Assembly (NCBI GenBank): GCA_018466975.1
Contig: CM031562.1
Span: 1,798,001-1,862,000 of the forward strand
DNA: 64,000 nt
Direction of reading: 5' to 3'
Source of the DNA: Sparassis latifolia
Taxonomy: Eukaryota > Basidiomycota > Agaricomycetes > Polyporales > Sparassidaceae
The notes under the pieces were generated by a model. It was given only the letters and a program-made list of their open reading frames with translations. It ran no database searches and was not told the DNA's origin. This document shows positions 11,027-24,279 of this stretch, piece after piece (position 1 is the first letter of the stretch; the number at the start of each line of letters is the position of its first letter). A program made the position numbers and the translations under genes.

Positions 11027-14000
11027 GTGCAAGCAGCAGATTTAGAGGATGCTGCTCCCACTGACAATTCACATCTAACTCTAATAGAGTGCCGCCCGTG
11101 GACCCAGAGATTAAACTGTCAACTTCCCTTGAGATTTAGGGACCCTTTGCCAGAACCACCAGCGCCGTCTGTCGTTAGTGATGTGCTACAACCGCCGAGC
11201 AGCAACAATTTAGTCGATTTGGGTGCTTCTAGCCTTTCACGTATCTTATCTCCCCTGCGAGAGATGTTCACAACGGTGAAAAATGTCTTCGGACTATTCC
11301 GTCGATATTATAGAGCCGGGCCTCCAGAGCATGACCCAGAGGAGCTGATCGACGTAGCCAACCTTTCAGACGTTCCGTGTCTTCCGTCAACTTTGCCTTC
11401 AGCCTTCCATCCATATCCAAACATAAACTCTTTCCGCTTGGGTGCATGGTACTGGAACAGCGGAGTGCAGAAATCGCAATCTAGTTTTAAAGAACTTCTC
11501 AATATAGTGGGTAATCCGGAATTCAACTCCTCTGATGTACGAGACACACGGTGGGACGAGATAAATTCTACGCTGGCCGGTGGCGATTCAGAGGAGTGGT
11601 TGGATGAAGATGCTGGCTGGATTCACACACCAGTAACCATTTCAGTCCCGTATCAGGCACGCCGTGGAGTCCCATCCAACTCTGATGCAAGCCCTCGAGA
11701 CTACACTATTCAAGGTTTCTATCATCGCAATCTGGTGAGTGCTATTCACGAGAAGTTGTTGAACCCGACGGTGTCAGAACGTTTCCACTATGAGCCTTAC
11801 GAGTTATATTGGCAACTGAAAGAGACCACTCAGCCCATTCACGTCCATGGAGAACTTTACACTTCTCCTGCCTTCATTGAGGCTCATCGCGAGCTACAAA
11901 CTTCACTTCCTGAGCCTGGATGTGACCTTCCCTGGGTCATCATCGCATTGATGTTCTGGTCAGATGTCACTCATCTTACCACTTTTGGTGACGCAAAGCT
12001 CTGGCCACTCTATATGTATTGTGGGAATGAATCCAAGTATCATTGTTCCAAACCCTCTTGCCACCTATCTCAACATGTTGCCTATTTTCAGAAGGTTAAC
12101 CCACAGTTTCCTTCAATGAAAACCCGTACCTGACTTCTCTCGGAGCATAGCTTTCAGGTACGTTCAAAGACTTTGCAGCTGGCCAGACGGCGGGCAATCA
12201 AGCTCCTAGTGACGCATTCATGACATTTTGTGCGCGCGAACTACTGTATGCTCAATGGAAAGCTCTGCTTGATGATGAGTTCTTGGAAACTTGGAAGCAC
12301 GGTATCGTTTTAACGTGCTGTGACGGAGTGAAGCGGCGGTTTTACCCTCGCATCTTCACGTACTCAGCCGCTTATCCCGAGAAGTACACAAACCTGACCG
12401 TTGTCAGAATCATTTACTAATATGACCTCAGGATACTGCTTGCTAGCATTCACAATTTTGGACAATGCCCTTGTTCTCACTGTCTAGTACCGCTCAATCT
12501 TGTCCACAACCTTGGCATATCTCGAGACATGAAAGGTCGCACTACTTTAGCTCGGATTGACGATGGCCATCGGCAATATCTAGTTAACCAAGCAAGGCGG
12601 GCTATATACTACAGGAATTGTGCTGTGAACTCTGCAGCTGTGGAGAACCTACTCAAGAAGACGTCATTGGTTCCAAATTCGGTACAAATTTGTGTCTTTC
12701 ATTCATATGTGGAGACCATCAATAATTCTATAATAGAATGCCTTTTCTGATCGGCTATCGGCACTTGGCTTTGTGCTGTTTTTGATGCTGGTAGTCGATC
12801 TAATGCACAAATTCGAGTTAGGTGTTTGGCAGATGCTGTTCCTGCATTTGCTAAGATTACTCGAGTCACATGGCGGCAGAGCTCTCCTAGCGGAGCTGGA
12901 TCGGCAGTAAGTTATTTTTGTGTCCCAAAGATCGTGGATTTACAGGGAGAGTGGTAGTTACAGGCTAGTGCCATCCTTTGGCAAGGACACAATCTGCCGA
13001 TTTCCAACCAATTCTTCTGAACTCAGAAACATGGCGGCACATAATTACAAGAATTTATTACAGGTGAGTTGTGGTGAGCCTCCTCTAGGTAGTGATACTT
13101 CAATTCGAATACTTTTAGTGTGCTGTACCTGTTTTCGGTGGGTTGCTTGACGAGCCTCATAACGGAAGGCTCTTGGACCTGCTCTTCACTTTAGCGCAAT
13201 GGCACAGGTTGGCAAAGTTGCAGATGCACACCGACCCCACTTTGGACATATTGGATAGGGTGACGGTGTCCCTCAGCTCGAAGTTGCGACAATTTAACGA
13301 GAAAACTTGCTCCGCTTTCACAACCCTCGAATTGCAACGAGAATATCAAGCACATCTTTGTCGAAACAGTAGGGCTTCAGGTACTGCTGGCTCCAGCATG
13401 CAGAACCGCTGCAGTATTTTGGGTCGCCGCAAAAAGAAGCTGAACTTGAACACCTATAAGAACCATGCCTTAGGGGATTATCCCAGCATAATCAGGAGAT
13501 GTGGAACAACTGACTCATATATGACTGAAGTGGTGCATTGTTTTAGATTTGCTTAGAAATGAACGCTGATATCATGCTTGTCATTTCAAGGGGGAACTAG
13601 AACATCGGTTGTCCAAAGCAAGATACAGTCGTATCAGCCGGAAAAACTATGTGAAACAAATTGCACAGATTGAGCGACATCAGGCTCGTATCCGTGACAT
13701 CCAACAGCAGTTGCATAGATCAAGGGAGAGCAAACATGAGATGACAGCTCCGACACCAGAGATACATCACGTTCTTGGCAAATCACAAAACGATCTGGAG
13801 CATATCGGACTTTTCCTCCAGCAGCACATAGGCGATCCCGCCATAACGGTATTTTTTGGCCAACTTCACGGTGCACAACACTCTGATATATAAGTCCAGA
13901 ACTTTGTACCAAAGCTCAAAGATCATCTCCTTTCACGACTGTGAGAAATAATTCGACTTGAGGTGAACAATCCATCCGAGTCATATGAAGTTCATGACCC

Positions 14001-14472
14001 TTCTTCCACCTCGGTGCAACATGGTTTGTCCGCAAGGAGAGAGACTGATGACTCGAACCGGCCGGAGCGGGATGCAGTTCTTTTTAAGAACGATCACATG
14101 TACTGTCATTGTCTCATTCGATTCAACTACACAACGTACAATGTCTGACATTCCCAGGACATGGTCAATCCCCGCATGACCCACTGCGACATTATGTTAC
14201 TCGCTGACACAGACGATTCGAGCAATGCTGGAAGTCATCCTTTTCTTTATGCTCATGTCCTTGGAATGTTCCACGTGAACATCATATACACTGGACCGGA
14301 TAGGCTCGATTACCGACCTAGGCGACTTGACTTCCTATGGGTCCGATGGTTTTGAAAGGTTGGTCGCACAAACGACCTCGACCTTGTATGTTTTCCTCCC
14401 ATGGCTAGTGATGATACATTTGGTTTTATCAACCCGAGAGATGTTCTCCGTGGTTGCCATGTTATCCCTGAT
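11027..14472 (+). pseudogene. Plavaka-type transposase, spliced, with three TGA stops and a lost C-terminus
   Basis: Exons joined in frame by ordinary fungal introns: 11027-12094, 12151-12383, 12432-12681, 12737-12906, 12946-13063, 13119-13529, 13591-13848 and 13900 onward (introns 39-61 nt). The product carries blocks I associate with Plavaka transposases of Agaricomycetes (CACTA-related): GAWYWNSGVQKSQSSFKELL, ALMFWSDVTHLTTFGDAKLW, YPRIFTYSAAYPEK, RMHTDPTLDILDRVTVSL-like text near 13215-13280, the HPFLYAHVLGMFHVNIIYTG block and FGFINPRDVLRGCHVIP at the end. In-frame TGA codons at 13942-13944, 14146-14148 and 14353-14355 sit where family sequence continues; at 14146 Arg (CGA) fits best. The C-terminal about 60-100 residues are missing because the palindromic element begins at 14473. 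Splice sites look intact, so decay is recent. The N-terminal zinc-finger-like region typical of the family was not found. Confidence 0.85.
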
Positions 14473-17400
14473 TACAATTCCTGAGGTACGAAGAAATCGT
14501 TCTTTATGGGATAGGGCTTCCGCCAACTTTTGGGAGGACATGCACTTTTTCCCCAAGGTGTGGGAACGACTTTTCAATATAATTTTGTATGTGAGAGCTG
14601 CACCTAGTCCTGGGTTAGGTCTAGGGTTTAACTACAAACTTTGTAGTGCCTGTTGTTGCCATCCTACAACTTGAGTACAGTTGGTCTTTCAAAATGATTG
14701 TAGTGAAAACCAACGCAACTTGCACAAATAGTAATCAATAGAAGTGCCACAGCAGCCACAGAGGACTAATGCATCATAGTCAGTGAAATTATAGAAGCAC
14801 ATGCTAATTCCAACACATAAAAAGCAGTACCATTAAAATTTGTGAAGGAAATGGAGCATAATGCTCTCTTAAACCAAGTAAATCTGAGTAAAACTGGCAG
14901 AGATATCTCAGTTTTGGATTAGAATGCTCAGTGTGAAGTGCAGAAAAATTGGATAAATGCCAGAAAAATTTGAGAATGACTCTAAAATGCACATAAACAT
15001 GTTAGATAGCGTGCCTTATTTTTAACATGCAGTGCATATTGAAGAAGCAAGCAGAATGGAGAGAAAACTAAGAAAATAAATTGTAGCACTCCAGCAAGTG
15101 ATTTTGATGTTCTAAAAGTAACACGTCAGATTCAGCTTGAAACTGCGGTCAGAATGGCCACTTGGTTTATCCAAATCCGAGCAGAATTGAGTGAGCTACA
15201 AGCCTGGCAAGTTTGGCTACAAGTGTGGTAACAAGTGCTTGAAGCCGGTAGTGTCACGTGACCTGCAGGCCATGTGATGTGTGGCTGAAGATAAAACATG
15301 CAGAATAAAATGCAAACAAATCGCAGAAATACCAGGAAAATTATGGCATGGCCTTTTGATGATAGTAGACTTGTAGATGTAACTAGACAATGTTGTAAGC
15401 CATTGTAAAGTCCTTACACATCCACACTAGATGGCATATTTGAATATTGTAAGGCCATACAAACCAATACTAGAGGGTGTAATAGAATTCAAGAAATGGT
15501 ATAATGAGGCATTGAAGCAGGCTTCCTAAACACTACTAGACATACTAGGAGTCAATACAACACTTTGTAGGCTATTGTAAGCATCTTACAAAGTGACACT
15601 AGATGACATATCTCACTATTGTAGGGTCACATGTTCACTAGGACACTTACAAGAAATTACTAGAGACTATTGAAGGTTACTGAAGATTCTTACAAAGTGA
15701 TGCCAGGTAACACTTCCGACTATTGTAAGCTCATTACAAACTCATACTACAAAATATATTAGGAGTCAGTATCATTGGATGTTGTTGACTTGCTGAACAT
15801 TGCTAGGCAATATACTAAGAGTTAGTAGGCAACTTTGTAGACTATTTAATAATGCGGCCCTTATCAACCCACACAACTTATCAATGTATAGTGGGATGTT
15901 GTAGGACACTTACTACACATTATTAAATGGCACACTAGGAGTTGGTAGAGGAGTTAGTAGGCGACTTTGTAGACTGTTATCAATGTCTAGTGGAACATTG
16001 TAGGACACCTACTACACATTATTAGATGATACTAGGATTTAGTAGATAATATAATAACAATTTATTGTATACATTTTGATGTGTTGCTATAGACACATGG
16101 GTTATAGTTTCTAGTGTTATTTTTTGTAGTGGTTCTTATATGCACATTGGTAACATTTTTTGTAGTGATTCATATAGGCACATTAGTAACAGTTTTTAGC
16201 GTCATTTTTTGTAGTGATTCTTATAGCCACATAACAGCTTCTGGTGTTATTTTTTGTAGTGGTTCTTATAGGCATATTGATGACATTTTTTGTAATGATT
16301 CTTTTAGGCACATTAGCAACAGTTTCTACAGTTGTTATTTGTAGTGGTTCTTATAGGCACATGTGTAACAGTTTCTGCTGTTATTTTTTGTAGTGGTTCT
16401 TATAGACACATTGGTAAGATTTTTTATAGTGAGTCTTGTAGGCACATTAGTAACAGTTTCCCCTGTGATTTTCTGTAGTGGTTCTTATAGGCACATTAGT
16501 AAAAATTTTTGTACTGATTCTTGTATACACATTAGTAACAGTTTCTAGTGTCATTTTTTAGACTGATTCTTATAGGCACATGTGTAACAGTTTCTGCTGT
16601 TATTTTTTGTAGTGATTCTTGTAGGCATATTAGTAACAGTTTCTAGCATAATCTTTTGTAGTGATTCTTTTAGACACATATTTGTAACAGTTTCTGGTGT
16701 CATTTTTTGTAGTGATTCTTATAGGCTTGTTGGTAACATTTTTGTAGTGATTCTTATAGGCACACTTGCTAGTGTCATTTCTTGTAGAGATTCTTATATA
16801 TTAAGAGTCTGTAGATAAATCTGTATACCAATGTAAGGCTCTTATAAACTCATACTACTTAGTGGAGTAGAATATTGTAGAATGCTTACCAGACATTATT
16901 ATATGACATACTAGGAGTCAGTAAAGTATATAATAGACTATTCATGGTTTGTAGGTGGTATATTAGAATTTTGTAGATGACATTGTAAATTGTTGTAAGA
17001 CACCTACAAACTGATAGTAGGTGGCCTTTCAGACTATTATAAGGCCTTACAAATAAATACCAGGTGCCATACCAGGCTATTATAAGGTCATTAGAGTACT
17101 GAGCAACTTGCTAAAAGTTAGTAAACTATGTAGTAAGATATTGTAGGAGCTTACTAAACATTACCAGATCACATTATGGGGCATTGTAAGGTCTCCATTA
17201 AAAATGATAGGCAGTATGTCAGACTACTGTAAGGCACTTACAAACTAATATTAGATGTCATACGAAAAATCTGATGACATAGAAAAAAATCCGAAAAAAT
17301 TATGGAAATATTAGAAGAATTGTGGCATAACTATAGAATCAAAGATTCTAAGAAAGTTCTATCAGATAGTTACCTTAGAGTAAGTACATGACATTGTAGG

Positions 17401-17524
17401 CTATTAAGGTGATTCTTGTAAGCTGAAAATTAATGAATGCCTTTTTAGTCATATTTTTATATACATTTTATACGTTGATAATATCATTTTGAAGCTACTT
17501 TTTAGCTGAGTCTTTCAGAATGCA
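14473..17524 (+). repeat. Palindrome left arm
   Basis: About 3.05 kb, family A sequence from the 5' terminus through the 49-bp minisatellite (16100-16800) into the 98-bp array. It contains a 15250-15295 segment with GTCACGTGACCTGCAGGCC-like text that is absent from A0, so it is a distinct subfamily. Confidence 0.9.
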
Positions 17525-17822
17525 CACTAGTCACTTTTTAGTGATGTTTTTATATACTTTTTGCAGAACAACATAGTAGTATCATTTTGAAGCCATTTTT
17601 CAGCTCAGTCTTTTAGTATTCATTAGTATGCATTCTTCCAGACTCAGCCAAAAAATGGCTTTAAAACGACAATATATGTCATTTCGCAAGAAGTGAATAA
17701 GCAATTACTAAAAAGTAACTAGCATGCATTCTAAAAGACTGAGCTGAAAAATGGCTTCAAAATGATATTACTATGTCATTTTATAAAATCTATATAAAAC
17801 TATAACTAAAAAGTGATTGGTA
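17525..17822. repeat. Unpaired palindrome centre
   Basis: About 298 bp made of diverged 98-bp-type units in both orientations. The switch of orientation happens within this repeat, near 17640-17700, consistent with template switching or recombination between array units. Confidence 0.7.
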
Positions 17823-20800
17823 TGCATTCTGAAAGACTCAGCTAAAAAGTAGCTTCAAAATGATATTATCAACGTATAAAATGTATATAAAAATATGACT
17901 AAAAAGGCATTCATTAATTTTCAGCTTACAAGAATCACCTTAATAGCCTACAATGTCATGTACTTACTCTAAGGTAACTATCTGATAGAACTTTCTTAGA
18001 ATCTTTGATTCTATAGTTATGCCACAATTCTTCTAATATTTCCATAATTTTTTCGGATTTTTTTCTATGTCATCAGATTTTTCGTATGACATCTAATATT
18101 AGTTTGTAAGTGCCTTACAGTAGTCTGACATACTGCCTATCATTTTTAATGGAGACCTTACAATGCCCCATAATGTGATCTGGTAATGTTTAGTAAGCTC
18201 CTACAATATCTTACTACATAGTTTACTAACTTTTAGCAAGTTGCTCAGTACTCTAATGACCTTATAATAGCCTGGTATGGCACCTGGTATTTATTTGTAA
18301 GGCCTTATAATAGTCTGAAAGGCCACCTACTATCAGTTTGTAGGTGTCTTACAACAATTTACAATGTCATCTACAAAATTCTAATATACCACCTACAAAC
18401 CATGAATAGTCTATTATATACTTTACTGACTCCTAGTATGTCATATAATAATGTCTGGTAAGCATTCTACAATATTCTACTCCACTAAGTAGTATGAGTT
18501 TATAAGAGCCTTACATTGGTATACAGATTTATCTACAGACTCTTAATATATAAGAATCTCTACAAGAAATGACACTAGCAAGTGTGCCTATAAGAATCAC
18601 TACAAAAATGTTACCAACAAGCCTATAAGAATCACTACAAAAAATGACACCAGAAACTGTTACAAATATGTGTCTAAAAGAATCACTACAAAAGATTATG
18701 CTAGAAACTGTTACTAATATGCCTACAAGAATCACTACAAAAAATAACAGCAGAAACTGTTACACATGTGCCTATAAGAATCAGTCTAAAAATGACACTA
18801 GAAACTGTTACTAATGTGTATACAAGAATCAGTACAAAAATTTTTACTAATGTGCCTATAAGAACCACTACAGAAAATCACAGGGGAAACTGTTACTAAT
18901 GTGCCTACAAGACTCACTATAAAAAATCTTACCAATGTGTCTATAAGAACCACTACAAAAAATAACAGCAGAAACTGTTACACATGTGCCTATAAGAACC
19001 ACTACAAATAACAACTGTAGAAACTGTTGCTAATGTGCCTAAAAGAATCATTACAAAAAATGTCATCAATATGCCTATAAGAACCACTACAAAAAATAAC
19101 ACCAGAAGCTGTTATGTGGCTATAAGAATCACTACAAAAAATGACGCTAAAAACTGTTACTAATGTGCCTATATGAATCACTACAAAAAATGTTACCAAT
19201 GTGCATATAAGAACCACTACAAAAAATAACACTAGAAACTATAACCCATGTGTCTATAGCAACACATCAAAATGTATACAATAAATTGTTATTATATTAT
19301 CTACTAAATCCTAGTATCATCTAATAATGTGTAGTAGGTGTCCTACAATGTTCCACTAGACATTGATAACAGTCTACAAAGTCGCCTACTAACTCCTCTA
19401 CCAACTCCTAGTGTGCCATTTAATAATGTCCAACTCCTAGTGTGCCATTTAATAATGTGTAGTAAGTGTCCTACAACATCCCACTATACATTGATAAGTT
19501 GTGTGGGTTGATAAGGGCCGCATTATTAAATAGTCTACAAAGTTGCCTACTAACTCTTAGTATATTGCCTAGCAATGTTCAGCAAGTCAACAACATCCAA
19601 TGATACTGACTCCTAATATATTTTGTAGTATGAGTTTGTAATGAGCTTACAATAGTCGGAAGTGTTACCTGGCATCACTTTGTAAGAATCTTCAGTAACC
19701 TTCAATAGTCTCTAGTAATTTCTTGTAAGTGTCCTAGTGAACATGTGACCCTACAATAGTGAGATATGTCATCTAGTGTCACTTTGTAAGATGCTTACAA
19801 TAGCCTACAAAGTGTTGTATTGACTCCTAGTATGTCTAGTAGTGTTTAGGAAGCCTGCTTCAATGCCTCATTATACCATTTCTTGAATTCTATTACACCC
19901 TCTAGTATTGGTTTGTATGGCCTTACAATATTCAAATATGCCATCTAGTGTGGATGTGTAAGGACTTTACAATGGCTTACAACATTGTCTAGTTACATCT
20001 ACAAGTCTACTATCATCAAAAGGCCATGCCATAATTTTCCTGGTATTTCTGCGATTTGTTTGCATTTTATTCTGCATGTTTTATCTTCAGCCACACATCA
20101 CATGGCCTGCAGGTCACGTGACACTACCGGCTTCAAGCACTTGTTACCACACTTGTAGCCAAACTTGCCAGGCTTGTAGCTCACTCAATTCTGCTCGGAT
20201 TTGGATAAACCAAGTGGCCATTCTGACCGCAGTTTCAAGCTGAATCTGACGTGTTACTTTTAGAACATCAAAATCACTTGCTGGAGTGCTACAATTTATT
20301 TTCTTAGTTTTCTCTCCATTCTGCTTGCTTCTTCAATATGCACTGCATGTTAAAAATAAGGCACGCTATCTAACATGTTTATGTGCATTTTAGAGTCATT
20401 CTCAAATTTTTCTGGCATTTATCCAATTTTTCTGCACTTCACACTGAGCATTCTAATCCAAAACTGAGATATCTCTGCCAGTTTTACTCAGATTTACTTG
20501 GTTTAAGAGAGCATTATGCTCCATTTCCTTCACAAATTTTAATGGTACTGCTTTTTATGTGTTGGAATTAGCATGTGCTTCTATAATTTCACTGACTATG
20601 ATGCATTAGTCCTCTGTGGCTGCTGTGGCACTTCTATTGATTACTATTTGTGCAAGTTGCGTTGGTTTTCACTACAATCATTTTGAAAGACCAACTGTAC
20701 TCAAGTTGTAGGATGGCAACAACAGGCACTACAAAGTTTGTAGTTAAACCCTAGACCTAACCCAGGACTAGGTGCAGCTCTCACATACAAAATTATATTG

Positions 20801-20902
20801 AAAAGTCGTTCCCACACCTTGGGGAAAAAGTGCATGTCCTCCCAAAAGTTGGCGGAAGCCCTATCCCATAAAGAACGATTTCTTCGTACCTCAGGAATCG
20901 TA
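17823..20902 (-). repeat. Palindrome right arm
   Basis: About 3.08 kb, reverse complement of the left arm with a 28-nt extra copy of a block around CCAACTCCTAGTGTGCC. It ends exactly against the C-terminal exon of the hAT transposase. Confidence 0.9.
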
Positions 20903-23124
20903 ACTGGGGCTCCCAGCCAGCAGCATTCTTGAAATATTCCAGCTTGTGGGAGGGATGTAGCACTGTGAAATATAGTAGTTAGTATAAAATTTGATTGTGA
21001 TATCACTTACCCATAGCAATTGAGTAGACATTCGACTGGTCGGTCTTGTCATAGTAGCGGTTGAGAGTCTTTTTGGTGAGGCCAATCACCGTGCGAATGC
21101 AGGGCAAGTACTTGTGGTCCAGTGAGTGGTCAGTCAAATGCTCATTGATTATGTCCATGGGCAGTGACGGGGTTGCGCAAGAGAAATACAATGTGGCGTC
21201 ATTGAAAATCTGCGAGTGAAGGAGGTGGTGAGTGGGTAATGGGCAAGGTGACATGTGACTCACCTTGAGAATGTCACGCAGTTGCTCAGTGATCTGCCAT
21301 TCCTCGTCGCTCAACTCGAACTTCCTGAGCTTAGTCGACCTGTCCTGTGTAATTACATCTATAGGCTTTCTGTACCCCAGTGCAAACTCAAGCATCCTGA
21401 AGGTCGAATTTCACCTCATCGTGACATCCCTTGGCATCTTATTTTCCAGCATCTTGAACGTGGCCACGATCTTCAACCAGATGGGGAGGAGCTTTGTGGA
21501 TGAGCAAATGATCGCCAACGTGATCTTTTGCAGCTGCATCCAGCTCTTTAGCTGGTAAGTATTTGAGCACATTGTGAAATTACTGACCTTCATGAGGACG
21601 AGTTTCACAGGTCGCACGCTCTCCTTGAGCTCCCGAATCTCCTCGGGTGACAGGCCATCTTGCTCATCCTTCAATCCTTCAACGTTGTCCGCCAGCTCCT
21701 CTTGGTCATTCTCGCCCTCAAGGTTATCGATATCGAGATTGATGATGAGCTCACGCAGCGCACGCTCTGCCTCATCAAGTGCCTCATCAGCCTTTCCCTT
21801 GGGCACATCAAATTGATGCAGCAGGGACTTCGCGACAAGATTTACCATGTGGTCGAAGCAGCGTGAGCGATCTGCCTGCCCCTGGAATTCCTCGAGCAAC
21901 TCCGACAGCTCATCGATCATTGTGTTGTTCGAGGATGCATTGTCTGCAGTAACACCACGCAGCTGTACCCAAGGTAAGCATTTAAAGATTGTTCACACCC
22001 CGAAGGCAACTAACTCACCTGAACAGCAATGTTGAAGTCCTCGACCATTTTCGCGAACATCGCAGCAAGATTAATGCCGTTGTGCAAATCCGCAATTTCG
22101 ACCACATCCAGCACCATTCAGAGCGGTGTACCTTTGTGATGAAGGTGCACCATGAATGCAACCAATGCCTTATTGTTGGGCAATGTCCACACGTCAGTCA
22201 CAAAGTTGAGTTCACCATTGAATTCCTGCCGGTAAGTTCAATATTCAGTCTTTGAGTAGAATGATAATACTGACCTGCAACATCTTCACTGCCCTTGCAT
22301 GGCAGTGAGCGAAGACTTTATGTACATCTCGCACCACTGTCCACCTCGAAGGGATCCAATATTCGGGCCACCCAGTCTTCATCAATGTCTTGAAACCTCG
22401 ATCCTCAACGATTGCGAAGGGGTGCAGGCTCTCTGATGCCCAACGCACTATCTCGGCACTGTTATTGCAAGGTCAGCCAGTCACGACAGTGTGATGCCGT
22501 GTCGACCGTGGTTCACTGAGATTCTGTGCAGGTATGCTGACAAACACTGTAAGTAACTTTGGCTTTACCCTTACGCTCGAACGACACTGTTATTGAACCT
22601 GATCGTGCATATTTCTCCACAGCCGGGTGCACATCCTCTGTCATCTTCATGGTGTCAGCAGCGGCCAGAGCTTCTTCCCCCCAGCATCTCTGAACATGTT
22701 TGCGAAGGTTACTTGTCGACGACTTGTCCCCCTTATCTGTCCATCTCGATATCTTCATCTTACACCCTCAGTTCACACAATGGAAGACGTGGGTGTGCGC
22801 GGCTGACTTCGGATCAAACTCGATTGTCACGTCAGGCTTATAGAATGCATAGGCAGGGGAGGTCCAATCCTCCTGGGCTTTACCTGCCACAACGGGGTAA
22901 GTCATCTTTATTCTGATATGCATGCATTACTCACGAAGCTGTTCTTCAGGTGTCTTATCTGCGGCGTTGTTGATCAGTGCCTCCACCTCGACAACATTAT
23001 TCTCGTCTTCAACGTCATCGACACACGCACGTCAGTCATGTTTCGGTGGTACTGCAGGATCAGCATTGACATGCTTCTTTTTTTGAGAAGCTTTCTCTGA
23101 TTGAGTTGAACACCATTTTGCCAT
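20903..23124 (-). pseudogene. hAT transposase, spliced, four TGA stops, C-terminus lost
   Basis: Start ATG at 23124 (MAKWCSTQSEKASQKKK). Exons splice cleanly, for example intron 22934-22884 and intron 22516-22459. The order matches hAT transposases: a BED-like zinc finger (about 22840-22660, with DKGDKSSTSNLRKHVQRCW), a conserved segment ESLHPFAIVEDRGF, first catalytic Asp in NFVTDVWT, second in GVTADNASSNN, an acidic insert, the diagnostic RWNST motif near 21404-21415, and the start of the C-terminal dimerisation region (TLNRYYDKTDQSNVYSIAM then LHPSHKLEYFKNAAGWEPQ). TGA stops lie at 23034-23032, 22770-22768, 22120-22118 and 21413-21411 (minus strand). The last replaces the invariant Trp of RWNST; the others fit Arg. 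The catalytic Glu region is missing because the palindrome ends at 20902. Confidence 0.85.
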
Positions 23125-23814
23125 GAGGTTGAAGGACCCACTTCTCTGGGATGATCAGACCTTTTTAAGCACTTCCAATTGTAGTATGTAGTTCATAAAA
23201 TAAGGTTAAGACATGTTACGGAGGACTGGGGAGGTCTCTGGGCAGTCTGCGAAGGTGTCTGGCAGATCTCCAGGATGGTCTCAGCCAAATTCGGCACACG
23301 GGTGCCTCATGGGTATGGAGGGTTGATACAATTGTACCGTGCTTTAGTACTCTACCCTTTAGTACTTTTTCTTTTTCATTCCAGTTACTTTGGCAGACCT
23401 TATTCCCTTTACCGTGACCATATGCGCAACCTCTGATTCCTTACCAAATGACTACCCCTGCTATTCTGTTACACGCCAGACCATATGACCTATCACGTGA
23501 CTCATCAGAGCGCAACCTCTGATTCCTTATCCAAATGACCATAACCCCTATTCTAGGGTTACACTGGATCTAACATCGGACCTTTCCTTTATTACACATG
23601 CCTGATATGTGTGTTTGCCTTATTTCCACTTTGTCCTGATACACGACTTGTTATCTCCATTAGTACTGATTATCTCTCACAATCTTACTCAGCTTTCCCA
23701 TACCTATTACTTCCTTACCTTTACCTTGCCCGGACATTGTTTCACTTTATCTAGCCAATGGACAATCTCATATTATTGTGTAGTACTGCAGATACTTTTT
23801 GTATAAGTAGTCCA
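23125..23814. other. No gene recognised; short direct repeat
   Basis: Unique sequence just 5' of the hAT gene, possibly its promoter side. GCGCAACCTCTGATTCCTTA occurs near 23428 and again near 23510, a direct repeat about 82 bp apart. No hAT terminal inverted repeat or 8-bp target duplication could be identified by eye. Confidence 0.4.
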
Positions 23815-24279
23815 GTGCCATTTTTGTAGTGATTCTTATAAACTCATTTGTAACAATTTCTAGTGTTCTTACTAGAGATTACTAGACACTATTGCAGGTT
23901 ACTGAAAATTCTTACAAGTCACATCAGGTGACATATACAGACTATTGTAAGCTCAATACAAACTGATATTAAGGAGTATATTAGGAGCCAGTATAATAGA
24001 CTATCGTTCACTTGCTGAATATTACTCAACAATACACTAAGAGTCAGTAGGCAACCTTGTAAGGTCCACTCATACAACTTATTATAGTGTGACATTGTAG
24101 GACACTTACTACATATCATTAGATGGCATACTGGGAGTCAGTAGAGAGTACAATTTCTTTAATACAATGCTGTAGGCGCGCATTTGTAACAGTTTTTAGT
24201 GTCATTTTTTGCGATGATTCTTATAAGCACATTTGTAATAGTTTTTACGGTCAATTTTTGTAGTCATTCTTATAAGCAA
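23815..24279 (+). mobile_element. Element D1, left part (truncated)
   Basis: Family B/D internal sequence in forward orientation (matches about 34450-34800 of D3). It has no 5' terminus; the start is approximate. It continues at 28464 after the inserted copy A1: removing A1 joins TATAAGCAA to ATTTGTAAC, a sequence that exists intact near 46620. Confidence 0.7.

Larger units (their letters stand above)
14473..20902. mobile_element. 6.4-kb palindrome of two 3'-truncated Helentron-like copies
   Basis: The left arm 14473-17524 runs in forward orientation from a 5' terminus (TACAATTCCTGAGG). The right arm 17823-20902 is its reverse complement, ending in a 5' terminus (CCTCAGGAATCGTA). Paired positions sum to 35375 near the outer ends and 35347 near the centre; the 28-nt change is a short tandem duplication in the right arm at about 19413-19460. 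Short frames at 14804, 16114 and 16612 are reproduced exactly at 20571, 19232 and 18735 on the other strand, so the arms are essentially identical. About 300 bp at the centre (17525-17822) do not pair and belong to the 98-bp array. Neither arm has the 3' hairpin end. Confidence 0.85.
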
